DNA from: Pseudomonas sp. IAC-BECa141
Lineage (GTDB): Bacteria; Pseudomonadota; Gammaproteobacteria; Pseudomonadales; Pseudomonadaceae
NCBI RefSeq assembly: GCF_020544405.1
Contig: NZ_CP065410.1
Location: 1,860,001-1,924,000, forward strand
Direction: 5' to 3'
DNA: 64,000 nucleotides
In this document: piece after piece, positions 52,747 through 59,871 of the stretch
Layout: every line of letters starts with the position of its first letter
Numbering within the stretch: the first letter of the stretch is position 1
Translations under genes and position numbers: made by a program
Notes under the pieces: generated by a model
Databases searched by the model: none
What the model was told of the DNA's origin: nothing
What the model saw: the letters and a program-made list of their open reading frames with translations, nothing else

Positions 52747-53150
52747 AAGCCTTCTCCTTGCACTACCACCTGCAGCAGTCCGGCCATGATCAGAGCCTGC
52801 TCGCGAAGGAACCGAGTGTCTCGTTCGAGTTTTTTGCCTGTGCGAAATGCACTGAATGTTTCAGCAGCCACCCGGAGGTGCTCTGCAATATCGAGCAGAA
52901 CTCGCTGTTCTTTTGATCCGAATGCTTGGCTTTCTCTAAGTCGTCTGCACTGTCTCGCCAGATTTTTGTGATCAGTGCGAATGAACTGGGCGGAAGCCTC
53001 CAGCTGACGAATAGTCTTGGCGAACTCAGCGCGCTGGCTATCGTCCGCTTCTAGCTTTCCATCGCTACGTCCCATTTTGTAGCCGGCCCATACGAGGAGA
53101 CCGGTGAAAGCGATTAGGATGATTAGCGCGCAAATTTGGATTGTGGTCAT
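52743..53150 (-). CDS. Phage protein with membrane anchor and coiled coil
   Basis: 135 residues. Residues 5-27 form a membrane helix (ICALIILIAFTGLLVWAGYK), then GRSDGKLEADDSQRAEFAKT leads into a long helical, probably coiled-coil stretch to residue 120. This layout resembles small Rz/i-spanin-like or superinfection-related phage proteins, but I cannot assign it. Its end overlaps the excisionase start (ATGA). The leader contains the conserved-loop hairpin copy 1. Confidence 0.65.
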   Translation of the reverse strand: MTTIQICALIILIAFTGLLVWAGYKMGRSDGKLEADDSQRAEFAKTIRQLEASAQFIRTDHKNLARQCRRLRESQAFGSKEQRVLLDIAEHLRVAAETFSAFRTGKKLERDTRFLREQALIMAGLLQVVVQGEGL

Positions 53151-53170
53151 GTGCTGTGAGCCTCTATGAA

Positions 53171-53208
53171 ACCCCCGCCGGGATGCTTGGTGAGAGGCCG
53201 GTGGGGGT
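53171..53208 (-). ncRNA. Conserved-loop hairpin, copy 1 (candidate structured RNA)
   Basis: Minus-strand RNA: ACCCCCACCGG / CCGGCGGGGGT (one A-C mismatch) around the 16-base loop CCTCTCACCAAGCATC. The loop matches those of copies 2 and 3; the stem does not, yet still pairs. The ATG of the next leftward gene is 21 bases beyond, preceded by CACAGCAC as after copy 2. It also lies right after the PrtN-like gene, so a terminator role is possible. Confidence 0.6.
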
Positions 53209-53232
53209 GTAAGTGGTTAACCCAAGTTGAAA

Positions 53233-53475
53233 TCAAGCTGCTTGCGTTGCCGCTTGGCCGTCGAGGAACTCGGCCAGGTCGTGCAGGTACACCACTCTTT
53301 GTGCGCGAGCCGACCCGTGCAGACGCTTCACAACCAGCGCGATCCGACCTGCCTTGATCTCGGCAAGTAGGTAGCGGTCAGTGCGAATGTGAGCGAAGTA
53401 CTGTTCCCGAACTGCCGCCAGGGTCGGACATGGAGTAGCGAACTGACGTCGCAATAGTTCTAGTGTGTTGTTCAC
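53233..53475 (-). CDS. PrtN-like activator (pyocin activator family)
   Basis: 80 residues: NTLELLRRQFATPCPTLAAV, REQYFAHIRTDRYLLAEIKA, GRIALVVKRLHGSARAQRVV, YLHDLAEFLDG. The hydrophobic pattern, the Y(F)-HI-YLL-(K)-G-I-LPV layout and the LHDLAEFLD end match the pyocin activator PrtN family of small winged-helix-like DNA-binding proteins. In pyocin clusters PrtN turns on late genes after RecA-driven loss of PrtR. Here it may activate phage genes. Start overlaps the preceding gene's stop (ATGA). Confidence 0.75.
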   Translation of the reverse strand: MNNTLELLRRQFATPCPTLAAVREQYFAHIRTDRYLLAEIKAGRIALVVKRLHGSARAQRVVYLHDLAEFLDGQAATQAA

Positions 53476-53855
53476 GCTGCGTTCTCCCCGAACCCCTCCG
53501 ATGGGGGCAGCAACTTGAGGCGAATCAGCTCGGCGAGACCTTCTTTACTTTTGCCCATGGCAGCCGCGCAGATGTTGCCCTTGGCGTCAGCCACCACGGC
53601 GCCGAATGGGAACTCAGGCGAGTTGGTCGGCGTAACGTAGGCGACTTGCCCGTCAAGGATCACGTTGTTGACGCAGCGAAATACCTCGGCCAACTCGGTG
53701 CTTAGGGCGGGCATGCTTTCCAGTAGTTGGATGGCTTCCGTCGAGGCGCCAACAAGTGTTGCGCGGCTGACTACCCCCGGGCAGTTCAAGTAGATCGGGA
53801 TCAGCTTCAGGGCGCCTAGGGCTTGCGTGTAGGCGTTGAGGTTGTTGGTTTTCAT
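53472..53855 (-). CDS. Phage hypothetical protein
   Basis: 127 residues, soluble. LNAYTQALGALKLIPIYLNC, TEAIQLLESMPALSTELAEV, FPFGAVVADAKGNICAAAMG. No family recognised. It is coupled by 4-base overlaps both to the antirepressor-like gene before it and to the PrtN-like gene after it, so it belongs to the leftward early operon. Confidence 0.65.
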   Translation of the reverse strand: MKTNNLNAYTQALGALKLIPIYLNCPGVVSRATLVGASTEAIQLLESMPALSTELAEVFRCVNNVILDGQVAYVTPTNSPEFPFGAVVADAKGNICAAAMGKSKEGLAELIRLKLLPPSEGFGENAA

Positions 53856-54130
53856 GCAGCTGCGTCCTTTTTAGTGATGGCGATTCCCAGCTTCTTGGCC
53901 AGCCATTCAACCCCTTCTTCCTTCACCATCACCACGGAGTAATGACGGCACTTGTTGAGGGATGGAATCAGGGAGCTGCGCGGATCCGAATACAGATAGC
54001 CGCGATCACGGTGCTGGCTGGCTAGATCGCCACTACTGTTGAGAATGCCCAGCTCGCGCAATCTGGTGCGGAAGGCGCGGGGCTTGAGTCCGAGCAATGC
54101 GGCTGTTGCGTCCAGGGTGTGGTTCGTCAT
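53852..54130 (-). CDS. KilAC-like phage antirepressor fragment/small regulator
   Basis: 92 residues from ATG 54130 (GAGG upstream); the frame extends to 54220 without support. LDATAALLGLKPRAFRTRLR, ELGILNSSGDLASQHRDRGY and SVVMVKEEGVEWLAKKLGI match the C-terminal KilAC domain of phage antirepressors, standing alone without a BRO/Rha N-domain. It likely binds DNA or the repressor. Confidence 0.72.
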   Translation of the reverse strand: MTNHTLDATAALLGLKPRAFRTRLRELGILNSSGDLASQHRDRGYLYSDPRSSLIPSLNKCRHYSVVMVKEEGVEWLAKKLGIAITKKDAAA

Positions 54131-54140
54131 TGCGCGATCC

Positions 54141-54707
54141 TCAGACGACTGCTGCGCGTGTGTGCAGCGTGTCCACAATCTCGTTGATATTGATTTGAAG
54201 GGCTTCAATGGTTCCGTCATTCGGAAGGAACCAGTCGTCCTCGGTACCCCGGATGCCGCTTTCGCTACGATGCGGCGCCACGGCTTCTGCTGCGGTGCGC
54301 TGGATATGGATCACAATTCCGCCGCGCTGGCGGATGAATGACGCTTCATTCTCGAATCGCAGGTCGCTGACTACGAAGCCGCGAGCGGTATCGTGGGTAC
54401 GAGCCATTAGGTCAAGATTTTGCGAAGCCAGTAGCAGCCATAACTCGGGGTGCACTTTGTCACGGCCCCACTCGGTGCCGAGGGTCTGCATCAGGTAGCG
54501 TGGAGAGCGACCCAGCCACGGTAGAACTCGTTCCTTTTGCTCTCCTTCGAAGTCGCACGGACTCAAGTTGAGGATATGCATCAGGCCGTCACGCAGCGGG
54601 TCGGCGAATGCGTAGGACTGGAATCCATGATGGTTGACTAGATGGTGGGCGGCTGTGTCTTTGCCAGAACGAGCAACGCCAGCGAGGCCGATTAATAGAG
54701 GCTTCAT
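54141..54707 (-). CDS. Phage deoxynucleoside monophosphate kinase
   Basis: 188 residues. P-loop LIGLAGVARSGKDTAAHHL at 5-23; YAFADPLRDGLMHIL; the substrate region RSPRYLMQTLGTEWGRDKVH; and FVVSDLRFENEASFIRQRGG. This is the T4 gp1-like dNMP kinase fold found in many siphophages. It phosphorylates dNMPs, raising dNTP supply for phage replication. Ten bases separate it from the next gene of the leftward operon. Confidence 0.88.
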   Translation of the reverse strand: MKPLLIGLAGVARSGKDTAAHHLVNHHGFQSYAFADPLRDGLMHILNLSPCDFEGEQKERVLPWLGRSPRYLMQTLGTEWGRDKVHPELWLLLASQNLDLMARTHDTARGFVVSDLRFENEASFIRQRGGIVIHIQRTAAEAVAPHRSESGIRGTEDDWFLPNDGTIEALQININEIVDTLHTRAAVV

Positions 54708-54903
54708 GCTGCATCACCCCGAATGGTTCGGGTTTGATAGCGACGACATTTGCTTTCGAAGGCGCCAAGCGAGTGCCAGGCGGCGTGACAATTACCAGTA
54801 GGCCGGTGTGCTTTTGAATTGATTCAACGGCTGCTGGGTTAGTGCAAGCTGTTGGGTGTAGGTACACCGGGCAGCGAGTGTTGCTGTGCTGTGTGGTTTG
54901 CAT
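54589..54903 (-). CDS. First gene of the leftward operon, hypothetical, likely extended by a frameshift
   Basis: 104 residues as read from ATG 54903: MQTTQHSNTRCPVYLHPTAC, then NPAAVESIQKHTGLLVIVTP and KPEPFGVMQHEASINR. The first 60 residues look like a small phage protein. The tail overlaps the dNMP kinase gene by 119 bases and reads like shadow sequence. One extra G in the run at 54717-54720 would end it as FGGDAA with a TGA overlapping the kinase ATG (ATGA), as elsewhere in this operon. The start codon lies in the stem of hairpin copy 3. Function unknown. Confidence 0.55.
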   Translation of the reverse strand: MQTTQHSNTRCPVYLHPTACTNPAAVESIQKHTGLLVIVTPPGTRLAPSKANVVAIKPEPFGVMQHEASINRPRWRCSFWQRHSRPPSSQPSWIPVLRIRRPAA

Positions 54904-54939
54904 GCTCGTACTCTTTGGTGAGAGATTTACCATGCAAAC
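54896..54939 (-). ncRNA. Conserved-loop hairpin, copy 3 (leader of leftward transcript)
   Basis: Minus-strand RNA: GTTTGCATG / CATGCAAAC, nine perfect pairs, extended by GTA/TAC with a 3-base bulge, around the 17-base loop AATCTCTCACCAAAGAG. The loop shares TCTCACCAAAGA with copy 2. The ATG of the first gene (54903) is part of the 3' arm, so folding would hide it. It begins 11 bases downstream of operator 54950-54970. Confidence 0.6.
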
Positions 54940-54949
54940 GATACAAATA

Positions 54950-54970
54950 CGTATTGATCCAGTCAATACG
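54950..54970. promoter_or_regulatory. Repressor operator at the leftward promoter
   Basis: CGTATTGA-TCCAG-TCAATACG, a perfect 8+8 palindrome. The same half-site (TATTGA) builds the operators at 55754-55784. This is the position of a lambda-like OL. Confidence 0.65.
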
Positions 54971-54997
54971 AATGTGAATTGAATTTTTGCTTTTGCC

Positions 54998-55028
54998 AAA
55001 AAAACCCGCATCTCAGCGGGTCTTTTTT
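54998..55028 (-). terminator. Bidirectional terminator after the repressor gene
   Basis: AAAAAAACCCGC / GCGGGTCTTTTTT with an 8-base loop. T tracts on both strands; it ends the repressor mRNA 11 bases past its stop. Confidence 0.85.
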
Positions 55029-55038
55029 GGGCAGTGTA

Positions 55039-55716
55039 TTAGAAAATTTCGAGCTTCGAGAATACTACGCCGCAAATTATGGCGTCGGTCCCTAATTCAA
55101 TGATTGGCTCCGGCCATGCTGGATTCAGCGCTTTTAGAAATCGGCGGCTGCCCTCCATTACTAACTGCTTGAAAGTTGCTTCTTGGCTATCCATGAGTTT
55201 TGCAATCACGAGAGAACCATTTTCCGCGTCTTTCGCGGGATCAACAAAAATGATGTCTCCGTCTCGGAAGGACCTCCGTTCATATTGATTGAACATGGAT
55301 AGTCCGCGTACTCGAAGGGCATAGCTTTGGCTGCTGTGGGAAGCGGCGCATGGCAGCCATATTTCTGCATCGTCAAGGGTCCTAACGTCCGCAATCTCAC
55401 ACCAAGCTCCGGCCTGAACCCATGAAATTAGAGGGACATAGCCTTTAACTGCTGGCCCAGGTTCGACGTTGGATTCATTCGCAGATGTAGCGCTCTGCTC
55501 AATCATCGGGTCTTTGTGTTCGCCTCCCTTCCAGAGCCAGTTGCTACTTACCTTCAAGGCTCTGCTGATCTTTTCGATATTTTCATGGCGTGGGCTGGCT
55601 ACCGCATTCGTCACAATTCTATGAATCGTCGGTTGCGGAACGCCGGAGCGTCGGCCGAGTTCGCCTTCTGACAGTCCCAATTCCTGCATGCGTTGGGCGA
55701 TGCGGTCTCCGATCAC
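55039..55716 (-). CDS. CI-like prophage repressor, S24 self-cleaving
   Basis: 225 residues from GTG 55716. The frame is open to 55830, but that would place the operators and the cro start inside it, and AAGG lies 11 bases before the GTG. Helix-turn-helix at 5-60 (LSEGELGRRSGVPQPTIHRI), then a C-terminal LexA/S24 peptidase: cleavage site Ala-Gly in SWVQAGAWCE, catalytic Ser in RVRGLSMFNQYERR, catalytic Lys in SLVIAKLMD. It holds lysogeny and is inactivated through RecA after DNA damage. Controls the divergent early promoters. Confidence 0.9.
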   Translation of the reverse strand: MIGDRIAQRMQELGLSEGELGRRSGVPQPTIHRIVTNAVASPRHENIEKISRALKVSSNWLWKGGEHKDPMIEQSATSANESNVEPGPAVKGYVPLISWVQAGAWCEIADVRTLDDAEIWLPCAASHSSQSYALRVRGLSMFNQYERRSFRDGDIIFVDPAKDAENGSLVIAKLMDSQEATFKQLVMEGSRRFLKALNPAWPEPIIELGTDAIICGVVFSKLEIF

Positions 55717-55753
55717 TTTTTCTCTGCCTTGATTCAAAAACGTATCGGCGAGT

Positions 55754-55784
55754 GTATTGAATCGTTCAATACGTTTGTGTATTG
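55754..55784. promoter_or_regulatory. Two overlapping repressor operators between cI and cro
   Basis: GTATTGAA-TCG-TTCAATAC at 55754-55772 (perfect) and CAATAC-N6-GTATTG at 55767-55784, sharing one half-site. The position matches a lambda-like OR between the divergent repressor and Cro genes. Confidence 0.7.
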
Positions 55785-55818
55785 TGGCGACCAATGCGAA
55801 AGCGCATCGGTGAACGAT

Positions 55819-56016
55819 ATGACTATCCAAGAAATGCTTGCAGAGCTGCTGCGGTCTGGTTTGTCCCAGAGAGTTATTGCAGATCGCGTAGGAACAACAC
55901 AGCCGACTATCAATCGCGCCGCGAAAGGTGCAGATGTTCGGTACGTAACGGGTAAGGCAATTGAATGCCTATATACCCAAGAGAAAGAAGCGGCCGATCT
56001 TAAGTCGGCAGCTTAA
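55819..56016 (+). CDS. Cro/YdaS-like repressor
   Basis: 65 residues from ATG 55819; GTG 55810 is in frame too and neither has a strong ribosome site. Helix-turn-helix MLAELLRSGLSQRVIADRVG followed by TTQPTINRAAKGADVRYVTG. The basic recognition helix and size fit a Cro protein. Divergent from the S24 repressor over two operators, so it is the first gene of the rightward transcript. Confidence 0.78.
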   Translation: MTIQEMLAELLRSGLSQRVIADRVGTTQPTINRAAKGADVRYVTGKAIECLYTQEKEAADLKSAA

Positions 56017-56021
56017 AAGGT

Positions 56022-56062
56022 GCTGAGCTGGGGCCTCTCACCAAAGAATCCCCCAGCCCAGC
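56022..56062 (+). ncRNA. Conserved-loop hairpin, copy 2 (just after cro)
   Basis: Plus-strand RNA: GCTGAGCTGGGG / CCCCAGCCCAGC, eleven pairs with one A-C mismatch, around the 17-base loop CCTCTCACCAAAGAATC. The loop matches copy 1 from CCTCTCACCAA to ATC. It lies between cro and the CII-like gene, the position of nutR in lambda. CACAGCACATG follows 19 bases later, as after copy 1. Confidence 0.6.
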
Positions 56063-56155
56063 TACGACGATACACAGCACATGCACATCGGTCGTGGTCG
56101 TAGGATAGGGATTACCCTGGGCTATGGCTACACCGTAAATAGGGGATTTACGGTT

Positions 56156-56644
56156 ATGAGTCGCACAGATCTTTTGCCGGACGCTGGTCCGGTCCTGCCA
56201 CTACGCCAAGCGATCTATCGCGCTGGTCGTGACTACAAGGGCGGAATTACCGCCCTTGCCTTTGAAATGGTGTTGGACAACGACACCCTCCAGAAGAAAC
56301 TCAAGCTCGATGAAGAACGCCGCTGGCTGAATCCAGATGAGCTTGAGGAAGTGATCAGACTGACCGCTGATCCACGCCTGCTGGACGCATTGATGCGACC
56401 AGCAGGTGCGGTTTGGTACCGGCCTGTACCCGTACCGGCAACCCGTGACGCCTTGAAAGCAGTCGGTAAGCTACTCGGGGAAACCGGTGAATTCGTGGCC
56501 AAGATGCATGACGGCGCGGCGGACAACATCTGGGAGCTTCATGAAGTCGTGGATCTCGAAAAGTACGGAATGGATGTGATTCGCGAAGTCCTGGGCATCA
56601 TGGCGGGTGCTCGTCAGGCGATGGAGGATCGCATCAATGGCTGA
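56156..56644 (+). CDS. CII-like phage regulatory protein
   Basis: 162 residues from ATG 56156 (GGGGA upstream). An ATG at 56081 is in frame and shares CACAGCAC with another start, so a 25-residue longer form cannot be excluded. AIYRAGRDYKGGITALAFEM, LDNDTLQKKLKLDEERRWLN and PDELEEVIRLTADPRLLDAL match the phage CII/CP76 regulatory family. The C-terminal helix (DVIREVLGIMAGARQAMEDR) likely oligomerises it. Controls the lysis-lysogeny choice or replication genes. Confidence 0.82.
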   Translation: MSRTDLLPDAGPVLPLRQAIYRAGRDYKGGITALAFEMVLDNDTLQKKLKLDEERRWLNPDELEEVIRLTADPRLLDALMRPAGAVWYRPVPVPATRDALKAVGKLLGETGEFVAKMHDGAADNIWELHEVVDLEKYGMDVIREVLGIMAGARQAMEDRING

Positions 56645-56843
56645 TGATATCGACCGCGCAAACGAGCAGGCGCAATACCTGCTTGATGTTGCTATTCATC
56701 GTAATCGCCGCGCGCCATCGAGCCGCGTCAGCGCGCAGTTCTGTGACGACTGCGACGAACCAATCCCGTTGCTACGACAGCAGAAGGTTGAAGGTTGCGA
56801 GACCTGCGTCGCTTGTCAGGAGCTGCGGGAGGCCCGGCGATGA
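56637..56843 (+). CDS. TraR/DksA-type zinc-finger protein
   Basis: 68 residues from ATG 56637, overlapping the previous gene by 8 bases. A helical start (DDIDRANEQAQYLLDVAIHR), then a C4 finger: FCDDCDEPIP ... CETCVACQE. It is the short phage form of the DksA family, which binds the RNA polymerase secondary channel and can alter host transcription. The stop overlaps the primase start (ATGA). Confidence 0.88.
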   Translation: MADDIDRANEQAQYLLDVAIHRNRRAPSSRVSAQFCDDCDEPIPLLRQQKVEGCETCVACQELREARR

Positions 56844-59539
56844 GTGAATCGGGCAAAGGAACAGCCATCGCTACATGGGCAAAGCGTTACATCAGTACTT
56901 TTGACTTGGCACTGGTATCGATTGATCCAGGTGAAAAGGCCCCGAAAGGCCTAGGGTGGAATAAGCCGGGAGGCTATATCACCGACGCCGACGCGGCCGA
57001 AGCGTTCTGGCAACGAAACCCAAATCACAACCTTGGCGTCGTACTGGGGCCGAGCCGTGTTTGTTCATTGGATGTTGATGACGTTCAGTGGACGCGACAT
57101 GTTCTGTATGAACTGTTGGGCCTGGACCTTGATGCGATGGCAGTGGTGTTCCCGACTATCGTCGGGAATCCGCTGCGATTCCGAGTGGTATTCAAGGTCC
57201 CCGAAGGCATCGAACTCACGCGTCACTCGCTTTCATGGCCAAATGAAAAAGACCCTGATGGTTCGATTTTCAAAGGGCTGATTGACAAGGCCAAGGCTGC
57301 GAAAGAGCAGGGTGATCTTGCCGCAGAAGCTGCTGCCCGAACCGAAGCCGAGCCGTTCAAACGCTTCACGGTCTTTGAGCTACGTGCGGGACTGGTGCAA
57401 GACGTATTTCCACCATCCATTCATCCCGGTACCGGCAAACCTTACATCTGGAAAACCGCTCCAAGTGCTACTGAAGGGCTGCCCACGCTGACCAAAGAGT
57501 TGCTTACCATTTGGCAGAATTGGGAGTTTTTTAAGAGAGATGCTGAAGCTGCGTGTCCATGGGCGATTGCGCCACCGAAGCCACCGGTCAAAGCCTCAAA
57601 GCGTCCTGCGCTCGGTGGCGGCAAACGCCCCTCCGTAATTGATGAATTCAACCGTTGTCACGATGTTGCGGAGCTTCTTCGCTCCCATGGGTACATCAAG
57701 CGAGGCAATAAGTGGCTGTACCCTCAAAGCAGCACCGGTCTGCCAGGGGTGACGATCAGTGAGGGCAAGGTTTATTCGCATCACGGTGCTGACCCTCTCG
57801 CGAACGGACATCAGAACGACGCCTTTGAAGTGTTCTGCTTACTCGAGCACGGCGGCGACCAGTCGAAGGCTGTGAAGGATGCTGCGCGAATGTTGGGCAT
57901 GCAACACGCCGCCCGTCCAGATCCTAATGATCTTCCCCCCACCCCATCCGGTGAATTGAGCGGGCCGACCTCCGACGAAACAAACCCGTCCAGCGAGGCC
58001 GCTCCTGCTCCTGACGGGGGGGCGGGGGAGGTCATAACGGTGGACCACATACTGCGTCGTTTTGCGCTGGTAGAAGGCACCACGCACGTGTGGGATTGCG
58101 ACCAATCGAAGGTAATGAAGAAGTCCGCCTTCGAAGCTCGTGTGGGCAAGCCACTGGCCAAAGCCTGGTTGGACGACACCGGAAAGAGACTGATTTCTGA
58201 CGACCATGTTCGCGAGATCGAGCAGGCGCGCCGCATGGCTGGGAAGAAGGGCGGTGCATTCGGGATGTCCCCAACCGATCGATACGTTTACATCGATGGC
58301 ACCAAAGACGTTTGGGATCGCGAAAAGAAGCGGCGCATAGCCGAGGGCGCGGTGAAGATGGCGCTGGGTGATACATACCCGTTGTGGCTGAACAGCAGCG
58401 AGCGCCGCACCGTCGATGTTGAACACATCGTGTTTGATCCGACCATGACGAAGGATCCTGCGGTGTACATCAATACCTTTGATGGGTTGCCACTTGAGCC
58501 AGTCAGGGATGATGCAGCGTGTGCAAACCTGCGTTGGCTGATCTCATTTCTTTGTAATCATGATGAAGCCGCGACCGATTGGTTAACTCGCTGGCTGGCG
58601 TATCCGCTGCAGCACTTGGGCGCCAAGATGGACACCGCTGTATTGATGCATTCGATCATGGAAGGTTCGGGCAAGAGCCTTTTGTTCGCTGACGCACTCG
58701 GCATGCTTTATGGCCAATACGCGGCGACTGTTGGTCAGACGCAGTTGGAAAGCAGTTTCAACGCGTGGCAAAGCCGCAAATTGTGGTCCGTCTTTGAAGA
58801 GGTGGTCAGTCGCGATCAACGTTATAACCAGGTGGGCAAGATCAAGCACTTGATCACTGGTAAAACGGTGCGGATGGAGTCGAAGTTTATTAATGGCTGG
58901 GAAGAAGCCAACCATATGAATGCGGTATTTCTCAGCAACGAGATTCTTCCTTGGCCAATCAGCGACAGTGATCGGCGAATGCTGGTCATGTGGCCTATGG
59001 AGACCCTACCAGTCGCTCGGCAAAAGGCGATTGGTCGTGAACTGGAGCAGGGTGGGGTGGCGGCGCTCTACGGTTGGTTACTGTCGGTCGATCTTGGGGA
59101 CTTCAACCAGCGCACGCGGCCGCCATCGACCGAGGCGCGTGAGCGTTTGGTGGCCTTGAGTCGGGCCGGCTGGCAAACATTCTTGCATTTGTGGAAGTAC
59201 AGCGAGCTGGGCCATGGGCTTTGGGGGCCATGTCTATCGACCGACCTCTATTCGTTGTTTCTCGAATGGTGTCAGCGCAACAAAGAGCATGTGATGAGTC
59301 AGACGAAGTTCTCTCTGTTCATCAGTTCCGAGGTGGATAAATCGCGAGCAATACCATGGACTGACGGCAATAACCGTCGTTTCGGCGCGTTTTTCTTTCC
59401 CGCGGACCTGGATGCTTCCCCGCCCCCATCACTCAAGGCGGCTGAGCTGGGCAAGCAGGTGGAAAACTGGCGGGCCAAGGCCAGGCTGGCGGGCTGGCAC
59501 GTGGACAGCTGGGATCACATCAAGGCGCTTGCAGCATGA
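56840..59539 (+). CDS. Prim-pol/DUF5906 helicase replication protein
   Basis: 899 residues from ATG 56840. The N-terminal prim-pol domain runs to about 200 (WNKPGGYITDADAAEAFWQR; VCSLDVDDVQW, the metal-binding Asp residues near 75). A linker follows, then a Pro/Ala-rich region near 370-400. The C-terminal superfamily-3-like ATPase has its P-loop in SIMEGSGKSLLFADALGM (about 607), Walker B-like WSVFEEVVS and MNAVFLSNEILPWPI. The protein primes and unwinds phage DNA. It ends at the start of a G/T-rich repeat region, a possible origin. Confidence 0.9.
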   Translation: MSESGKGTAIATWAKRYISTFDLALVSIDPGEKAPKGLGWNKPGGYITDADAAEAFWQRNPNHNLGVVLGPSRVCSLDVDDVQWTRHVLYELLGLDLDAMAVVFPTIVGNPLRFRVVFKVPEGIELTRHSLSWPNEKDPDGSIFKGLIDKAKAAKEQGDLAAEAAARTEAEPFKRFTVFELRAGLVQDVFPPSIHPGTGKPYIWKTAPSATEGLPTLTKELLTIWQNWEFFKRDAEAACPWAIAPPKPPVKASKRPALGGGKRPSVIDEFNRCHDVAELLRSHGYIKRGNKWLYPQSSTGLPGVTISEGKVYSHHGADPLANGHQNDAFEVFCLLEHGGDQSKAVKDAARMLGMQHAARPDPNDLPPTPSGELSGPTSDETNPSSEAAPAPDGGAGEVITVDHILRRFALVEGTTHVWDCDQSKVMKKSAFEARVGKPLAKAWLDDTGKRLISDDHVREIEQARRMAGKKGGAFGMSPTDRYVYIDGTKDVWDREKKRRIAEGAVKMALGDTYPLWLNSSERRTVDVEHIVFDPTMTKDPAVYINTFDGLPLEPVRDDAACANLRWLISFLCNHDEAATDWLTRWLAYPLQHLGAKMDTAVLMHSIMEGSGKSLLFADALGMLYGQYAATVGQTQLESSFNAWQSRKLWSVFEEVVSRDQRYNQVGKIKHLITGKTVRMESKFINGWEEANHMNAVFLSNEILPWPISDSDRRMLVMWPMETLPVARQKAIGRELEQGGVAALYGWLLSVDLGDFNQRTRPPSTEARERLVALSRAGWQTFLHLWKYSELGHGLWGPCLSTDLYSLFLEWCQRNKEHVMSQTKFSLFISSEVDKSRAIPWTDGNNRRFGAFFFPADLDASPPPSLKAAELGKQVENWRAKARLAGWHVDSWDHIKALAA

Positions 59540-59871
59540 CTATTTTCAAAAGTGTGTTGGGTGTGTTGAGTGTGTGTCGGGTTGATTTTGAATACTCCAC
59601 ACAATTTGAGTGCCCGAATCACATGCCTTTGCGGGGGTTGTGTGGGGTGTGTTGGGTTTTGTGTCGCGCACGCGCATACATGACGTTCTTTGCAACGAAT
59701 TCAACGGAACGAATTTTTTCTTATGCGAAGACTGATAAACCCAACAAACCCAACACACTCAACTCAAGTTCGATTGAAGCATTGAATTTAAAGAGATTTA
59801 TCTGTGTTGGGTTTGTGGCGGGTTGCGGTTTTTCTGTGTTGGGTTGGGTTTTACGGGGGGCAGGGCAATGA
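59536..59871 (+). CDS. Doubtful open frame over the repeat region
   Basis: 111 codons starting with ATGA overlap to the replication gene and ending with ATGA overlap to the next gene. The overlaps favour a real gene. However, the composition (GVLSVCRVDFEYS, GLCGVCWVLCRARAY, FICVGFVAGCGFSVLGW) follows the G/T-rich TGTTGGGT repeats and looks unlike a protein. No family is recognised. It may be translated weakly, or only keep ribosomes moving across the repeats. Confidence 0.35.
   Translation: MTIFKSVLGVLSVCRVDFEYSTQFECPNHMPLRGLCGVCWVLCRARAYMTFFATNSTERIFSYAKTDKPNKPNTLNSSSIEALNLKRFICVGFVAGCGFSVLGWVLRGAGQ
59555..59844. repeat. Six copies of TGTTGGGT (iteron-like array)
   Basis: Direct copies at 59555, 59650, 59805 and 59837; inverted copies ACCCAACA at 59739 and 59748. 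They span 290 bases right after the prim-pol/helicase gene, a usual site for a phage replication origin. The two inverted copies can pair with direct ones to form large hairpins. Confidence 0.55.

Noticed and set aside
56081..56155. 25-residue N-terminal extension of the CII-like protein
   Set aside because: No ribosome site before ATG 56081 and the family normally begins near the MSRTDLLPD start. Kept only as an alternative because the CACAGCACATG context recurs at another gene start.
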